Source of the DNA: CAYWNA01 sp964459305
Lineage (GTDB): Bacteria > Planctomycetota > Planctomycetia > Pirellulales > Pirellulaceae
DNA: 64,000 bases
Direction: 5' to 3'
Assembly: GCA_964459305.1 (NCBI GenBank)
Contig: CAYWNA010000011.1
Span: forward strand, 1-64,000
Below the pieces are notes generated by a model that was not told the origin of the DNA, searched no databases, and saw only the letters and a program-made list of their open reading frames with translations. Position 1 is the stretch's first letter. Each line of letters starts with the position of its first letter. Both the position numbers and the translations under genes were made by a program. Below are positions 35,764-46,541 of the stretch, in pieces.

Positions 35764-37977
35764 ATGCATTTCACAAGGCACATTTCGAAATTGATTTTGG
35801 CCGCTTGTTTGCTGTCCGCCATGGGCGCGCCGGTGTTCGCGCAACAAGCGTCGCCGGCCGAGGGTAATGAAGCGCAGCTCATCGCTGTGCTCGAATCCGA
35901 CGCGCCGCTGTTCGACAAGGCAAAGGCCTGTCAGCAGTTGGCCGTCATCGGCACCCGGGAAGTCGTTCCCGCACTGGCCAAGTTGCTGCCGAATGAGGAG
36001 TTATCCCACTACGCCCGGTTTGGCCTGGAGCCGATCCCCGATCCGTCGGTCGACGAGGCCCTGCGCGGCGCAATGGGCAAGCTCGAAGGTGGGCTGCTGA
36101 TCGGAGTGATCAATTCGATCGGCATGCGTCGTGACGCGAAAGCAGTCGATGGCCTCAAAGGGCTGATGGGCGATTCCGAGGCGGCCGTCGCCGCAGCAGC
36201 GTCTGCGGCTTTGGGACGGATTGCCACACCGGAAGCCATCAAGACACTGCGCGGCGCGCTGGAGGGCCCGGAGTCATCACGCGCCGCCATCGGTGACGCT
36301 TGCCTGACCGCGGCCGACATGCTGATCGCCGACGGCAAGCAGGCGGAAGCCGCGGCCCTCTACGATGCACTCCGAGAGGCTGACCCACCGCCGTACCTTC
36401 AAATCGCGGCTTTGCACGGCGCCATTCGTGCCCGCGGGGCCGACGGCATGCCGCTGTTGCAGGAGTGCCTCGGCTCGGAGGACAAGTCTCTGTTTCGCGT
36501 GGCCATGCGCATGGCCCACGAGATCGGCGGCCCCGATGTTGCCAAGACGCTGATGCAGGCATTGGAACTGCCCGATGCCTCGGAAGCCTCCGAAAATGAA
36601 CTCGTGATCAAGAAGGCAGAATACGGCGCCGGCGACAAACAGGTCGACGTGACCGGGCAAGTGATCGCTGCCGTGGAAAGCGGGTCTCCCATCACAGCTT
36701 CCAACAGTCTGGCCGGCGATCCGGCCAACGGTGTGGTCAAACGAATGCGGGTCGTGTTCATCAAGGACGGCAAAGAGCAGACGGTGGAAATCCCCGAAAA
36801 AGAGCAGTTCTTCGTCGAAGGCACTGTGTCGCAGCACCCGCGGCAGGTGTTGTTGATCTATGCATTGGGGGACCTCGGCCAGAAGGATGCCCTGGCGGTC
36901 GTTCTCGAAGCGGCCCAAAGCGGTGCCTGGGACATCCGTCGCGCGGCGATCCGCGTGCTGGGCGGCCTAGGCGATGCGTCGGCCGTTCCAGTGCTTCTGT
37001 CTGCGGCCGTCGAGGAACGTGGGCTATCCGAGGCGGCTTTCCAGAGCCTTACCGAACTCGAAGGTCAAGAGGTGGACGCTGCCGTTGCCAAGGCACTCGA
37101 TGGGGCCGAGGGGGAAAAGCGCGTCATTCTGATCAAGCTCGCGGGCGAGCGCGGCGTCTCGTCGGCAATCCCCACCTTGAAGCAGGCGGCCGACGACAAA
37201 GACCCGGCGGTCGCCACGGCCGCAATCCATGCGTTAGCTACCACCGTCGGCCCCGACCAGTTGTCGCTACTCACGGACCGGTTGGTGAAACCAAGCTCAC
37301 CCAAGGAAGCCGCCACAGCCAAGGAAGCCCTCAAGAAAGCGGTTTTGCGGATGCCTGATCGCGATGCGTGCGCCGACGCGCTGCTGGCGTGCATGTCGGC
37401 GGCGTCCACAACGGCAAAGGGCGACTTGCTCGATCTGATCGGTGTGGTCGGCGGCGAGAAGGCGTTAACCGGCGTTGCCGATGCCGCGAAAGGCGGTAGC
37501 GACGAAATCCAAGACGCCGCCACGCGCGTGCTGGGCGGCTGGATGAGCCCCGATGCGGCGCCGGTGTTGCTCGATTTGGCCAAGACAGGCAACGACAAGT
37601 ACAAAATCCGCTGCCTGCGCGGCTATATCCGGATCGTTCGGCAGTTCGGTCTTCCCGACGACCAGCGACTTGCCATGTGCCGCCAAGCGATGGACGTGGC
37701 CACGCGCGATGACGAGAAACGACTCGTACTGGACGCCTTGACCCGCGTTCTGTCTCCCGCGGCCCTGAACATGATCGTGCCGTACCTGGACGACCCCGGG
37801 CTGAAAGAAGCGGCCAGCACGGCGGCTGTGGCCATCGCCGAGAAGATAGTCAACGACCATCCGGAGTCAGTCGCCGACGCGATGGAAAAGGCATCGCAAG
37901 CCACCAGCAACGACGATTTGGCCAAACAAGCGAGATCGTTAATGAACCGAGCCAAAAGAAAGCTGCGGCAACGTTAA
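35764..37977 (+). CDS. exported HEAT-repeat protein
   Basis: A 737-residue protein with a clear signal peptide (ISKLILAACLLSAMGAPVFA, cleavage near AQQ). The rest is built of HEAT or PBS-lyase-like helical repeats, for example AVAAAASAALGRIATPEAIK and DIRRAAIRVLGGLGDASAVP. Near residues 280-350 a non-repeat insert contains strand-rich sequence (KRMRVVFIKDGKEQTVEIPE). No catalytic motif is seen. It lies between two Gfo/Idh/MocA genes in the same orientation and may scaffold extracytoplasmic enzymes. The ATG follows aaaggagaag at about 35750. Confidence 0.85.
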   Translation: MHFTRHISKLILAACLLSAMGAPVFAQQASPAEGNEAQLIAVLESDAPLFDKAKACQQLAVIGTREVVPALAKLLPNEELSHYARFGLEPIPDPSVDEALRGAMGKLEGGLLIGVINSIGMRRDAKAVDGLKGLMGDSEAAVAAAASAALGRIATPEAIKTLRGALEGPESSRAAIGDACLTAADMLIADGKQAEAAALYDALREADPPPYLQIAALHGAIRARGADGMPLLQECLGSEDKSLFRVAMRMAHEIGGPDVAKTLMQALELPDASEASENELVIKKAEYGAGDKQVDVTGQVIAAVESGSPITASNSLAGDPANGVVKRMRVVFIKDGKEQTVEIPEKEQFFVEGTVSQHPRQVLLIYALGDLGQKDALAVVLEAAQSGAWDIRRAAIRVLGGLGDASAVPVLLSAAVEERGLSEAAFQSLTELEGQEVDAAVAKALDGAEGEKRVILIKLAGERGVSSAIPTLKQAADDKDPAVATAAIHALATTVGPDQLSLLTDRLVKPSSPKEAATAKEALKKAVLRMPDRDACADALLACMSAASTTAKGDLLDLIGVVGGEKALTGVADAAKGGSDEIQDAATRVLGGWMSPDAAPVLLDLAKTGNDKYKIRCLRGYIRIVRQFGLPDDQRLAMCRQAMDVATRDDEKRLVLDALTRVLSPAALNMIVPYLDDPGLKEAASTAAVAIAEKIVNDHPESVADAMEKASQATSNDDLAKQARSLMNRAKRKLRQR

Positions 37978-38057
37978 CCCAGATTTCCTCGCCCCCAAGC
38001 ATCGGCTTGGGAGCGTCCAGTAGGCCATCACTGTTCGTGTGCCCAAAGGAGTCTCTT

Positions 38058-39416
38058 ATGAATACTTCCGAAGCGAAGAATCCTTCCATTTCGAAATCAC
38101 GCCGTGAATTCTTGAGGGTTGCAGGTAGTTCGGCCGCGGCGTCGGCGCTGGCGGGCGTTGTCGTTCCGCATTGCCACGCCGCCGAGGACTCGACGATCAA
38201 GCTGGCCTTGGTGGGTTGCGGGGGACGCGGAACCGGCGCGGTCGCCGACGCTTTCGCAGCCACTGGCGGCCCGGTCAAACTGTACGCCATGGCCGACCTG
38301 TTCGAGCATCGCCTGAAAGGCAGCCTGAAACGACTGACGCCGCGTTTCGCTGATAAGGTCGACGTGCCCGCGGAACGGCAGTTCATCGGGTTCGATGCTT
38401 ACAAGAAGGCGATCGACTGCCTGGGGCCCGGCGACGTGGTGCTATTGACGACTCATGCGGCCTTCCGTCCGCTCCACCTGGAGTACGCCGTTAACAAGGG
38501 CGTCAACATTTTCGCCGAAAAGTCATTCGCCACGGACTCGCCCAATGTGCGCCGTTGGCTGAAAGCCGCCGAACTCTCTGAGCAAAAGAACCTGAAGGTC
38601 GGCGTCGGTTTCATGTGGCGCCACTCCAAGGCCCGGGAGGAAACGATCCAGCGGATCCACGACGGGGCCATCGGCGATGTACACACGCTGCGGATCTACC
38701 GAGTGCACGGACCGGTCCACTGCCCGCCTCTGCCGGAGAACACCAACGAATTGGAGTTCCAGCTCCAGCACCCAAACAGCTTCACGTGGGTGTCGTCCGG
38801 CTTCTTCATCGACTGGCACTGCCATAATGTGGATGTGGCTTGTTGGGCCAAAGGTGCTTGGCCGGTGACGGCCCAGGGTTTTGGCGGCCGCTGCTACGAG
38901 CAGGCGGGCAACCAGTTCGATCATTACACGGTGGAATACACGTTCGCCGACGGCACCAAGCTGTTCGCTTTCTCGCGGCACATGGCCGGCTGCTGGAGCA
39001 CTTATTCCGACTACGCCCATGGCTCCAAAGGATCGGCCGTCCTCATGACGAATTTGGGCCAGCCGAAACCGCGGATCTACAAAAGCCACAACATGGTGGA
39101 CGAGGACCTTGTGTGGCAATACGGCGAGCGCGATCCAAACCCTTACCAGGTGGAATGGCAACTCCTGTTGGACGCCATTCGGCAGGACAAGCCGCACAAC
39201 GAGGCCCGGCGGGCCGGCGAAGCGGAGGTGGCAGCGTTGATGGGCCGCATCGCGACCCACACCGGCCAGATGATCACCTGGGACCAAGTGATGAAGTCCG
39301 ACTTCCAATTCGTCAAAGACATCGACAACATGACCATCGATACCGCCGCCCCAATTAGCGCGGGCTCCGAGGGTATCTACGCAGCCCCACAACCGGGACT
39401 GACAAAGGAATGCTGA
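38058..39416 (+). CDS. exported Gfo/Idh/MocA-family oxidoreductase (second)
   Basis: A 452-residue oxidoreductase with a Tat signal (SRREFLRVAGSSAAASALAG). The Rossmann motif is IKLALVGCGGRGTGAV and the catalytic lysine region reads NIFAEKSFATDS, with serine replacing the usual proline after EK. Histidines in FIDWHCHNVDVACW are in the expected active-site segment. I chose the ATG at 38058 because an aaaggag site lies seven bases upstream; the longer frame from 38007 lacks one. It is about 45% of the way through the operon and directly adjoins the next gene with no space between stop and start. Confidence 0.92.
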   Translation: MNTSEAKNPSISKSRREFLRVAGSSAAASALAGVVVPHCHAAEDSTIKLALVGCGGRGTGAVADAFAATGGPVKLYAMADLFEHRLKGSLKRLTPRFADKVDVPAERQFIGFDAYKKAIDCLGPGDVVLLTTHAAFRPLHLEYAVNKGVNIFAEKSFATDSPNVRRWLKAAELSEQKNLKVGVGFMWRHSKAREETIQRIHDGAIGDVHTLRIYRVHGPVHCPPLPENTNELEFQLQHPNSFTWVSSGFFIDWHCHNVDVACWAKGAWPVTAQGFGGRCYEQAGNQFDHYTVEYTFADGTKLFAFSRHMAGCWSTYSDYAHGSKGSAVLMTNLGQPKPRIYKSHNMVDEDLVWQYGERDPNPYQVEWQLLLDAIRQDKPHNEARRAGEAEVAALMGRIATHTGQMITWDQVMKSDFQFVKDIDNMTIDTAAPISAGSEGIYAAPQPGLTKEC

Positions 39417-41795
39417 ATGATGTTTTTTTCACAAAGACCCATTGCCGCGGCGATGCGTGGCGTGCTTTTCCTTGCAGTGTCGTTCTTGCTGAACTCGAAC
39501 GGCGCTGCCGGGGAGAATCTCGCCGTCGAGGCGAGCATCCGTCCCGCGCGGAGCCTGGATGTCAAGCCGTACAGTTCCGCCAACCTGACGGACGGAAAGA
39601 CCACGGAGAACAAGAACATTCAGGTCTGCGAATCGTGCTGGTGCGGCGGCAGCACGGATATGCGGTATGAGCCGCTTGATCTAGTCGTTGATTTCGAATC
39701 TTCCCGCATCGTCGATCGCATCGTAGTAACGACATGCCGATTAAAGAAGCAGCAGAGGCTGACCGATTTCGACGTTTTCGGCTGGGCCGAAAACGACTGG
39801 GACGGACGGCCTCTGGGTCGAATCCGCGGCAGCGAGCAATTGCGCATGGAAGTGTGCTTTGAACCGGTGGCCACGTCGAAGCTCTGCATCCGACTTCTGG
39901 GCAACACCCGGCCACAGCACAATTTCCCTCATATCAGCGAACTGGAAGTCTACGCTTCCGACGGTCCGGCCCAGCGGACGCTTCGGCCCGGCGGTCTTCC
40001 GAAAACGATTTCTGAACTGAAAACGACCGAAGAGTTGGAAGCCGAACGAGCGCGACTCGGCCCGTTGCTAGAAACCGACCGCCTGCCGCACTTGGTTCGC
40101 CGCCTGCAACTCGTCGAAGACAAACTGGCCTTTCATCGAAAGACGCAGTCGTGGCTTGCCCGACTCGAAACGGTCGACGGGCGCACGAAAGAACTGATCC
40201 AGGCGGGCGTTCCTCGCTGGGCGGCCGCACAGAGCGAAGCGCTCTCGAAATATGTGCTGTGGATTCACTGGTGGATCGATCAGCAGCAGCCCGATGGCGG
40301 TCTCGGCGGTGGCTGGAACGACGACGTAGAACTCGTGTGCGGTTGGCCGATTGCCTGTCTGGCCGCCGACGACCGACGCACTTTCGATTCGCTGAGCCTG
40401 CTTGCCGATGCCGTTTGGGACTGGGGCCCGATCAAGAAACACGGCTACTCGACCTACACCGACGTGGAGCATTCGGCCGAAGAGATTTCCTACAGCCAGC
40501 CGCGGATGGTGTTGCTGGACTACGAGAATCCCAAATGGGCTGAGCGATGCGGCCGTACCACCCAAACCTGCCTGCAGGAGTTCATGGGCGAGAACGGTCG
40601 AGGGATGCTTCAGTTTCGATCTGACTGGTTCGGGTACAAAGGAGACAAGCCGATCGTTCGGGCAGATCGTCCCATGGATGTCCCGGAAGGAGCCAAAGCC
40701 CTGAAGCCAGCGTTGTACGCCGCGTGGCAAGGCGATGAACAGGCACGGCAAATCGTACTCCGCTACGGCGATACGTGGCTGGACGCCGCCATGCAGGAAT
40801 ACGACGGCAAACCGCGAGGCCTTCTGCCGGGGCGAATCGACTTTCGAACGGGCACGCCGCAAGGGATGGCTCTCAGAATGCCGCCGATGCGTGCGACACA
40901 TTATCACTTGATCGGCTGCTATCTTCTGAGCGGGGATCCCAAGTATTTGACACCCGCCGAGGCGACCATCCAGTATTTCCTTGTGGACCATGGTCAAGGT
41001 GATTTGCCGCTGATGAAATCGGGCGATGTGGAACACATGGGTCTAAGCGATCAACTGGCAGTGATCGCATCGTTGTGGCGGCTGTTCGGACAGGACGACA
41101 AGTTCGATGCGTACTTCGAGCGATGGAGTCGACGACTGGCCGATTCCATGGGCTCCGGTTATGAGAGTTACGCTATGGTCGACACGGCGTCTCCGGAGCT
41201 GTGGGTCAAGAAACCGCTTGCCGTTGGTGCCTTCCGCCTTGGACGGCGGGCCATTGGATCCCAGTTCTACATCGGCTGGCTCGGCAGCGGCGACAAAGGC
41301 CTCCTGGAAGCCGGCTGCTACAATCTGAGCCGCGATCTATCGGATCTTTGGGGGCCGCTGACGTGGTGGTTCTTCGATCCCACAGAAACGCGCGTGACCA
41401 GCAACGACCACTTGGCTCACTCGATCCAAACCGCCTCTACCATGTTGACGTTCATGTACACCGGCGGATGCGGCCCCATCGAAGCCAAGTATCCGTACAT
41501 GCCCGTGAGCTGGGCGGGAACAACACCCCGGTTTGCCGCACTGGTTCTCGAATCAGATCGCGAACACGTAAAGCTATTGACCTGCAATCTCGAACCGGCA
41601 GATCGGCAAGTGACCATGCGATTGAACGAACTGCAGCCCGGCAAGTACCGCGTCGTTCAAGGCCCCGACGCAAACGGCGACGACGAAATGGACGAGATCA
41701 CCGCATCGATCGAGGTGACCGTCGAACGGCGGACCGGAGTGCAACTGACATTGCCAAGCCGAAAGATGCAATTAGTGGGTGTCAATGAGTTTTAG
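39417..41795 (+). CDS. exported discoidin-like / alpha-alpha-barrel protein, probable glycoside hydrolase
   Basis: A 792-residue exported protein whose ATG immediately follows the stop of the oxidoreductase gene. After the signal peptide (GVLFLAVSFLLNSNGAAG) residues 30-180 resemble an F5/8-type C (discoidin) carbohydrate-binding domain, with DLVVDFESSRIVDRIVVT and LCIRLLGNTRPQHNFPHISE. The central and C-terminal parts, rich in tryptophan and acidic residues (GGLGGGWNDDVELVCGWP), fit an (alpha/alpha)6 barrel as in many polysaccharide-degrading enzymes. I cannot assign a family or name catalytic residues with certainty. With the two oxidoreductases it suggests a route for an unusual sugar. Confidence 0.7.
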   Translation: MMFFSQRPIAAAMRGVLFLAVSFLLNSNGAAGENLAVEASIRPARSLDVKPYSSANLTDGKTTENKNIQVCESCWCGGSTDMRYEPLDLVVDFESSRIVDRIVVTTCRLKKQQRLTDFDVFGWAENDWDGRPLGRIRGSEQLRMEVCFEPVATSKLCIRLLGNTRPQHNFPHISELEVYASDGPAQRTLRPGGLPKTISELKTTEELEAERARLGPLLETDRLPHLVRRLQLVEDKLAFHRKTQSWLARLETVDGRTKELIQAGVPRWAAAQSEALSKYVLWIHWWIDQQQPDGGLGGGWNDDVELVCGWPIACLAADDRRTFDSLSLLADAVWDWGPIKKHGYSTYTDVEHSAEEISYSQPRMVLLDYENPKWAERCGRTTQTCLQEFMGENGRGMLQFRSDWFGYKGDKPIVRADRPMDVPEGAKALKPALYAAWQGDEQARQIVLRYGDTWLDAAMQEYDGKPRGLLPGRIDFRTGTPQGMALRMPPMRATHYHLIGCYLLSGDPKYLTPAEATIQYFLVDHGQGDLPLMKSGDVEHMGLSDQLAVIASLWRLFGQDDKFDAYFERWSRRLADSMGSGYESYAMVDTASPELWVKKPLAVGAFRLGRRAIGSQFYIGWLGSGDKGLLEAGCYNLSRDLSDLWGPLTWWFFDPTETRVTSNDHLAHSIQTASTMLTFMYTGGCGPIEAKYPYMPVSWAGTTPRFAALVLESDREHVKLLTCNLEPADRQVTMRLNELQPGKYRVVQGPDANGDDEMDEITASIEVTVERRTGVQLTLPSRKMQLVGVNEF

Positions 41796-41871
41796 AGCCT
41801 ACGCGTGAATCGGGTGTAAGACCGTTAGTAGCAACCGAACAGCGCCACCTCGAACTGAGCTCTAGTGACTT

Positions 41872-41936
41872 GGTAACCCGAAGTGTGAGCGAGGGAATTG
41901 GCACTGCGTATCTCCTCGCTTACGCTTCGGGTTACC
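41872..41936. repeat. inverted repeat, 'cgggttac' family, copy 1
   Basis: The arms ggtaacccgaagtgtgagcg... (41872-41894) and ...cgcttacgcttcgggttacc (41914-41936) are complementary over 23 bases with two mismatches. The same element recurs at 45726-45784 and as a half copy at 23114-23136. Here it lies between the convergent ends of the hydrolase gene and the broken kinase gene. Confidence 0.88.
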
Positions 41937-41962
41937 TTTGGGGCGCCAATACGGACGGCCTC

Positions 41963-44900
41963 CTACTCGGAAGCACCTTTCTCGTCCTCTGCATCTGCTT
42001 GAGGCTGATTCTCGGAAATACCATCGGCTTTCGGCCACACACTCTCTGGCAGGCTCCACAGGTGGATGGCGTAATCGGTACCCAACTGAGGCTTTCCATG
42101 GCCCGGATACCAGATGCCCCCTCCCGTTGCGAGGCGCCGGCCGTCCGGAGATACTGCGAGGTACGTCGTGCAATGTGTATCGCAGTCGACACGCAAGACC
42201 TCTTTCCCGGTTGACAAGTCGAACACGCGCAATGTCTTGTGTTGATCGCCAGCGACAACATGGAGGTCCCCTGGCAGGAAATGTAGACCTCTTATCTGCC
42301 CGCCACATCGCGAGAAGCATCGTCTTTCTTGCCCCGTCGCCACGTCCCAGACCTCGATCAGGCCACCACGGCCGGCAGTTGCGAGAAGACGGCTGTCCGG
42401 TGAGAACGCGAAGGCGGTACAGGTACCGTCGCTGCAATTCACTTTTGCGATGGTCTTCCCGTTTTCCAAGTCCCAGAGATGAACGACGACGCCGCCATCG
42501 CCGCACGCGTGTGCTGCGTTCTCGCCGTCCGGCGAGAACGCGACTGCGGGACAGAACCCCTCCTCGAATACCCTAATCTGCTCTCCCGTTTCGATTCTGA
42601 AAAGGCGAGCTGTCCCATCATAGCTTCCAGTCAGAGCCAATTTCCCATCCGGAGAAACGGCAACCGCCCTCACGATTCCCGTATGTCCCTGAAACTGCCG
42701 GATCGGCGCCCACGTAACCAGATCGCGAAGTGTAACTGCTCCGCGGTAGTGTGTCGTGATTACATGTTCGTCGTCGGGGAGGACGGCCATCCCGACCGTG
42801 TAGTCGCCCACCTGTACCGAGGTGCGAACGAGCTTGCCTGTTGACATGTCCCATTGACGAACGCGTTTGTCGTTATCTCCGCCGCTCGATAACAAGAACT
42901 TCCCGCTGGGAGCCATAGCCAGACAGTCGATGTTGCCCGTATGTCCTTCAAGCTGGCCGATCTCAACAATCTTGGTCGGGTCCGGCGGTTCGGGGGCGTA
43001 GGTAGCAGACTTACCCTGTGTTTGGTCGCCCGTAGAATCGCCTTCCGTCGAACGAGCATCCTGCGAATTCTGACTCGCGTCGCCCGATTCTGGCCAAACA
43101 ACCTCGGGCAATTGCCAGAGTCGAAGAGCGTAATCCCCAGCGCCGACGAATTTCCCATCCTCAAAGCGAGATCCTCCACAAGCGACCACCTCACGTCCGT
43201 CTGGAGACACGGCGAGGCACTAGAGGCTCGTATCGAGTGCTTGATGACTGAAGACAACATCTCCAGAAGCAACCTCCAAGACAACAAATAGCTGATCTCT
43301 ACTCAAAACGATATGGCGCCCGTCAGGAGTGAATTGAGCAGCCTGAGGTCGAGGATAGCCTTGCGCGAGTCGATGGTAGCCCCCCTTTTCAAGTCCCAGA
43401 GTAACAATGAACCTGCCGCTCCCGCCGAAAGGAGGGCGCGTCCGTCCGGAGAGATTGCCATTGAATAGCATGCGGCAGCTTCCGGCCCTGACAGCGTCTT
43501 CACCAAAACCCCCGACTCAACATCCCACACATGAATCTTGGTCCCGATCGCGGCGAAGATCTGTGAACCATCTGGCGCGGCGATAAGAGCTTGCACGCCT
43601 CCTCGGTCCCCAGCCTGCACATGCCCCTTCAAGGAATGGTGCGGTTCAACTTTGGCAAGGTCAAAAACGAAAACGCGCTGTTCGTTACCCCCGCACAACG
43701 CAAAGCGACCGTTGGGTGTCGTTATTGCTTCGTTAGTATACCCTCGGCCAGCCGAGAACTCGCGTACAAGCCGACCATTAATGACATCCCACAATCGTAG
43801 CTTGCCATCCAAACAGGCTGTTAACACACGGCTGCTATCGGAAAAGCAGGCACCGACCACACCATCAGGATGATTCAACGTGTGAAGGAGCCGTCCCGTC
43901 GCTCGCTCCCAAATCCGTGTCGTGTTGTCACCTGCAGGCCATCCGCTGCCACTTGCTACAAGTTCCCCGTTCACAGAAAACGCGACAGACTTAACCGGAC
44001 CGGTGTGTCCCATGAATTCACGAAGCAACTGCACGACGATCGGCTTCGCAGGCTTGGTCGCACACTCGCCAATCACCTGGTCGCCAAGGCAGCACGAGAG
44101 ATTTCCGTCAGCAAACGTGGCCCGTACAGCTGGGTTTTCGCCGCGGTGGAGCGTGAAGGTATCGGTCTCGAACTCCAGGTCGCCGCGACGAACGATCAGT
44201 TTCAGATCGCCGGGGCGGATGCGGATGGGATCGCCGCTGTTATTGATGGTGATCGTCTGTCTGGCGATTTCAACGGTGATTTGCGGATCGTTGATTTCCA
44301 CTCGTATCGTGCCGCGGGATGTTTGCACGTAGATCACGACAGTCGCGACGATCAGCATGAAGAAGGATGCCACTGCGGCCAGCACCCAGCGGCGAACGCC
44401 GCCGCGGGATGGGAAAAGCGCGGAGGTCGGAGTCGGCGACGATTCGGCCTTGGTGGACGTGGCAAACGGTGATAGAGCCTCGGCCACATCCGCTGGCGTT
44501 TGATAGCGATCGGCGGGATCTTTCGCCAACATCCGCTGAAGGACATGTTCCAACTCCTTCGGCGCGTCTTCGCGATTTTGGGATACTCGTGGTGCGTCTT
44601 GCTCCACGTGGGCAGTCAGCCGGTCGCGAGTGTTGCCTTCTTCGAAAGGAGCGCGCCCCGTCAACAGGGCGTACAGCGTACATCCCAGGCTGTAGATATC
44701 GGATCGGGTATCGGCGGCATGAGGGTCCTGGGCCTGTTCGGGGGCCATGAAGTCGACAGTGCCCATCACCGCCCCGGCCGTCGTGAGTTGTCGCGGCTGC
44801 TGGCTGTCCGGCGACGATGGCACCGTGTCCGTCGGCACGTCGTCGACCAGTTTCGTCAGGCCGAAGTCCAGGATTTTGACTTCTCCTTCGGTACTGAGCA

Positions 44901-45650
44901 TCAGGTTGTGGGGTTTGATGTCGCGATGGACCATCCCGTGATCGCTAGCATGCTGAAGTCCCAACGCTGCCTGCCGCATATAGTCGCACGCTTCGTCGAC
45001 TGGCAACGGTCCGCGCTGTTTCAGTAATTCGCTCAGGTTGATGCCGTCGACGTATTCCATGACCAAGAAGTGCGTGTCGCCCGCTTGCTCGGCATCATAG
45101 GCGGTGACGATGTTTGGATGGGACAACTGAGCTGCGGCCTCGACCTCTCGGCGAAACCGGTCGACGCTGTCCAGATGCTTGGTCAGCTCGCTGCTGATCA
45201 GTTTCAGTGCCACATGGCGGCGCATCAGACGATGCTCGGCCCGGTAGACATCGCCCATCCCGCCTCGCCCAGAAGCTCCATCACACGGTATCTCGGATGG
45301 TCGGCCAACTCGGGAGGCAAATCGTCAGCCTCCGTGGCTGCCGAGGCAGCGGACCTGTGCGTGGGATCTTGCGCCGGCGCGGCCGTGTCTTGGTGGAGCG
45401 TCGAGTGCGTCTCGGCTTGCTCTGGCGTTGGGGCCGGCCAAAACTCCGTTTCGTCACCTTTCGGCGCATCCGGCCGGCGCAGCAGCGAGACGATACTGTC
45501 ATCCGACACGCTGTCCAGGGCTTTGGAACATTCCTCGCATCCGAGTAAATGTTCCTCAATCCGCTTCTCGGCGGCTTCGTCCAACTTGCCGCGTGCGTAG
45601 GCAGTCAACTCTTCTTCGGCGGGATGCTGCAGCTCGACGTTTTCGGCCAT
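41963..45650 (-). pseudogene. broken zinc-finger / Ser/Thr kinase / TM / WD40 gene
   Basis: The frames here join into one protein: an anti-sigma-like zinc finger (HLLGCEECSKAL), a linker, a kinase (VALKLI, HRDIKPHN, LDFG, FMAPEQ), a membrane helix (VLAAVASFFMLIVATVVIYV) and about twelve WD40 repeats. Three lesions break it. A one-base deletion at about 45266 lies inside the glycine loop, which would read LLGRGGMGDVYRAE. A one-base deletion lies at about 43390 next to a run of six G. A TAG stop at 43222-43220 sits between DTSL and CLAVSPDGREVV in the same frame. The proper start is the ATG at 45650 with gggagg upstream. The rest still reads as good coding sequence, so the damage is recent or due to sequence errors. 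The ECF sigma gene upstream is its usual partner in planctomycetes. Confidence 0.8.
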
Positions 45651-45725
45651 GTCCACCTCCCGTAACAGGTTCCGGTGCAGGCAGGGCTTTCATTTCTTCA
45701 GGCTGCACGGTTTGTAACCCATCGA

Positions 45726-45784
45726 AACCCGAAGCGTAAGCGAGGCAATCACTGGAAAATCCCCTCGCTTACACTTCGGGTTAC
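45726..45784. repeat. inverted repeat, 'cgggttac' family, copy 2
   Basis: The arm aacccgaagcgtaagcgagg (45726-45745) pairs with cctcgcttacacttcgggtt (45763-45782), with one mismatch. It sits in the 250-base gap between the ECF sigma gene and the broken kinase gene, where it may affect transcription between the two. Confidence 0.88.
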
Positions 45785-45898
45785 GATGCCACAGCCCCCG
45801 CGAAGCAGAAAAGGTCGAAAGCCCTGCCGATGCGGGTTACTCCCCTGTAAGTGCATAGCCCAGGCCGAAGATTTCACGGATTCGCAGAAAAAGGGCGA

Positions 45899-46477
45899 TC
45901 AGTCGCCCAGAAGTCCGCCACCTTCGCGTCGTAACTCCTTGAGAACACGGCATTTTGCGATCACCACAGCGTTTGGCGACATGCCCAACTCCGCGGCCAC
46001 TTTTTTCGCTTCCTCGCCGTCGAGCACAACTCGGCGAAAGGCCGTGACGGTTGACGCGGAGAAACGAGCCTCAACCTGAGATAGCAGAGCCTGGAGCAGA
46101 TGCCTGTCGTGTTCGCGGCACCACAGTCGCGACAGTCCGCTGTTGGGATCCTCCAGTTGCTCCAGCGAACGAACGAAATCCGTGCCCCCGGCGGCAGTCG
46201 GCCGGTACTTTCGCCGTCGCCAGAAATCGCGAAGCCGATTGGCAACGATGCCTCGGAGCCAAGACCGAAACGCACCAGGGCGGCCGGAATGCCGGAATTG
46301 AGGCAAGTCTCGCGATACGACGATCAATACGTCCTGCACCAGATCGTCGGCATCCGAAGCCTGCAGACCCTGGCGGCAGAACCAACTGCCAAGCATGGGG
46401 GCATAAAGACAGCAAAACGACTGCCACGCAGGGTCGTCGCTGACTCGCTGAAGTAGGCTGAGAGAAGTCTTATCCAC
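45899..46477 (-). CDS. ECF-type RNA polymerase sigma factor
   Basis: A 192-residue extracytoplasmic-function sigma factor. Region 2 reads LQASDADDLVQDVLIVVSRD and then FRSWLRGIVANRLRDFWRRR. Region 4 is in the C-terminal 60 residues (KKVAAELGMSPNAVVIAKCR). The start appears to be the GTG at 46477, with only a weak ribosome binding site. It is followed on the same strand by a zinc-finger/kinase/WD40 gene. Such ECF-kinase pairs, in which the zinc finger fused to the kinase is thought to control the sigma factor, are known from planctomycetes. Because the partner is broken here, the sigma factor may lack its regulator. Confidence 0.92.
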   Translation of the reverse strand: MDKTSLSLLQRVSDDPAWQSFCCLYAPMLGSWFCRQGLQASDADDLVQDVLIVVSRDLPQFRHSGRPGAFRSWLRGIVANRLRDFWRRRKYRPTAAGGTDFVRSLEQLEDPNSGLSRLWCREHDRHLLQALLSQVEARFSASTVTAFRRVVLDGEEAKKVAAELGMSPNAVVIAKCRVLKELRREGGGLLGD

Positions 46478-46541
46478 GTGTAACGCGTGCTATCTAGTTG
46501 GAAGCATCCGAGAATTCGACACGCTGGAATCCGCGATTTTC

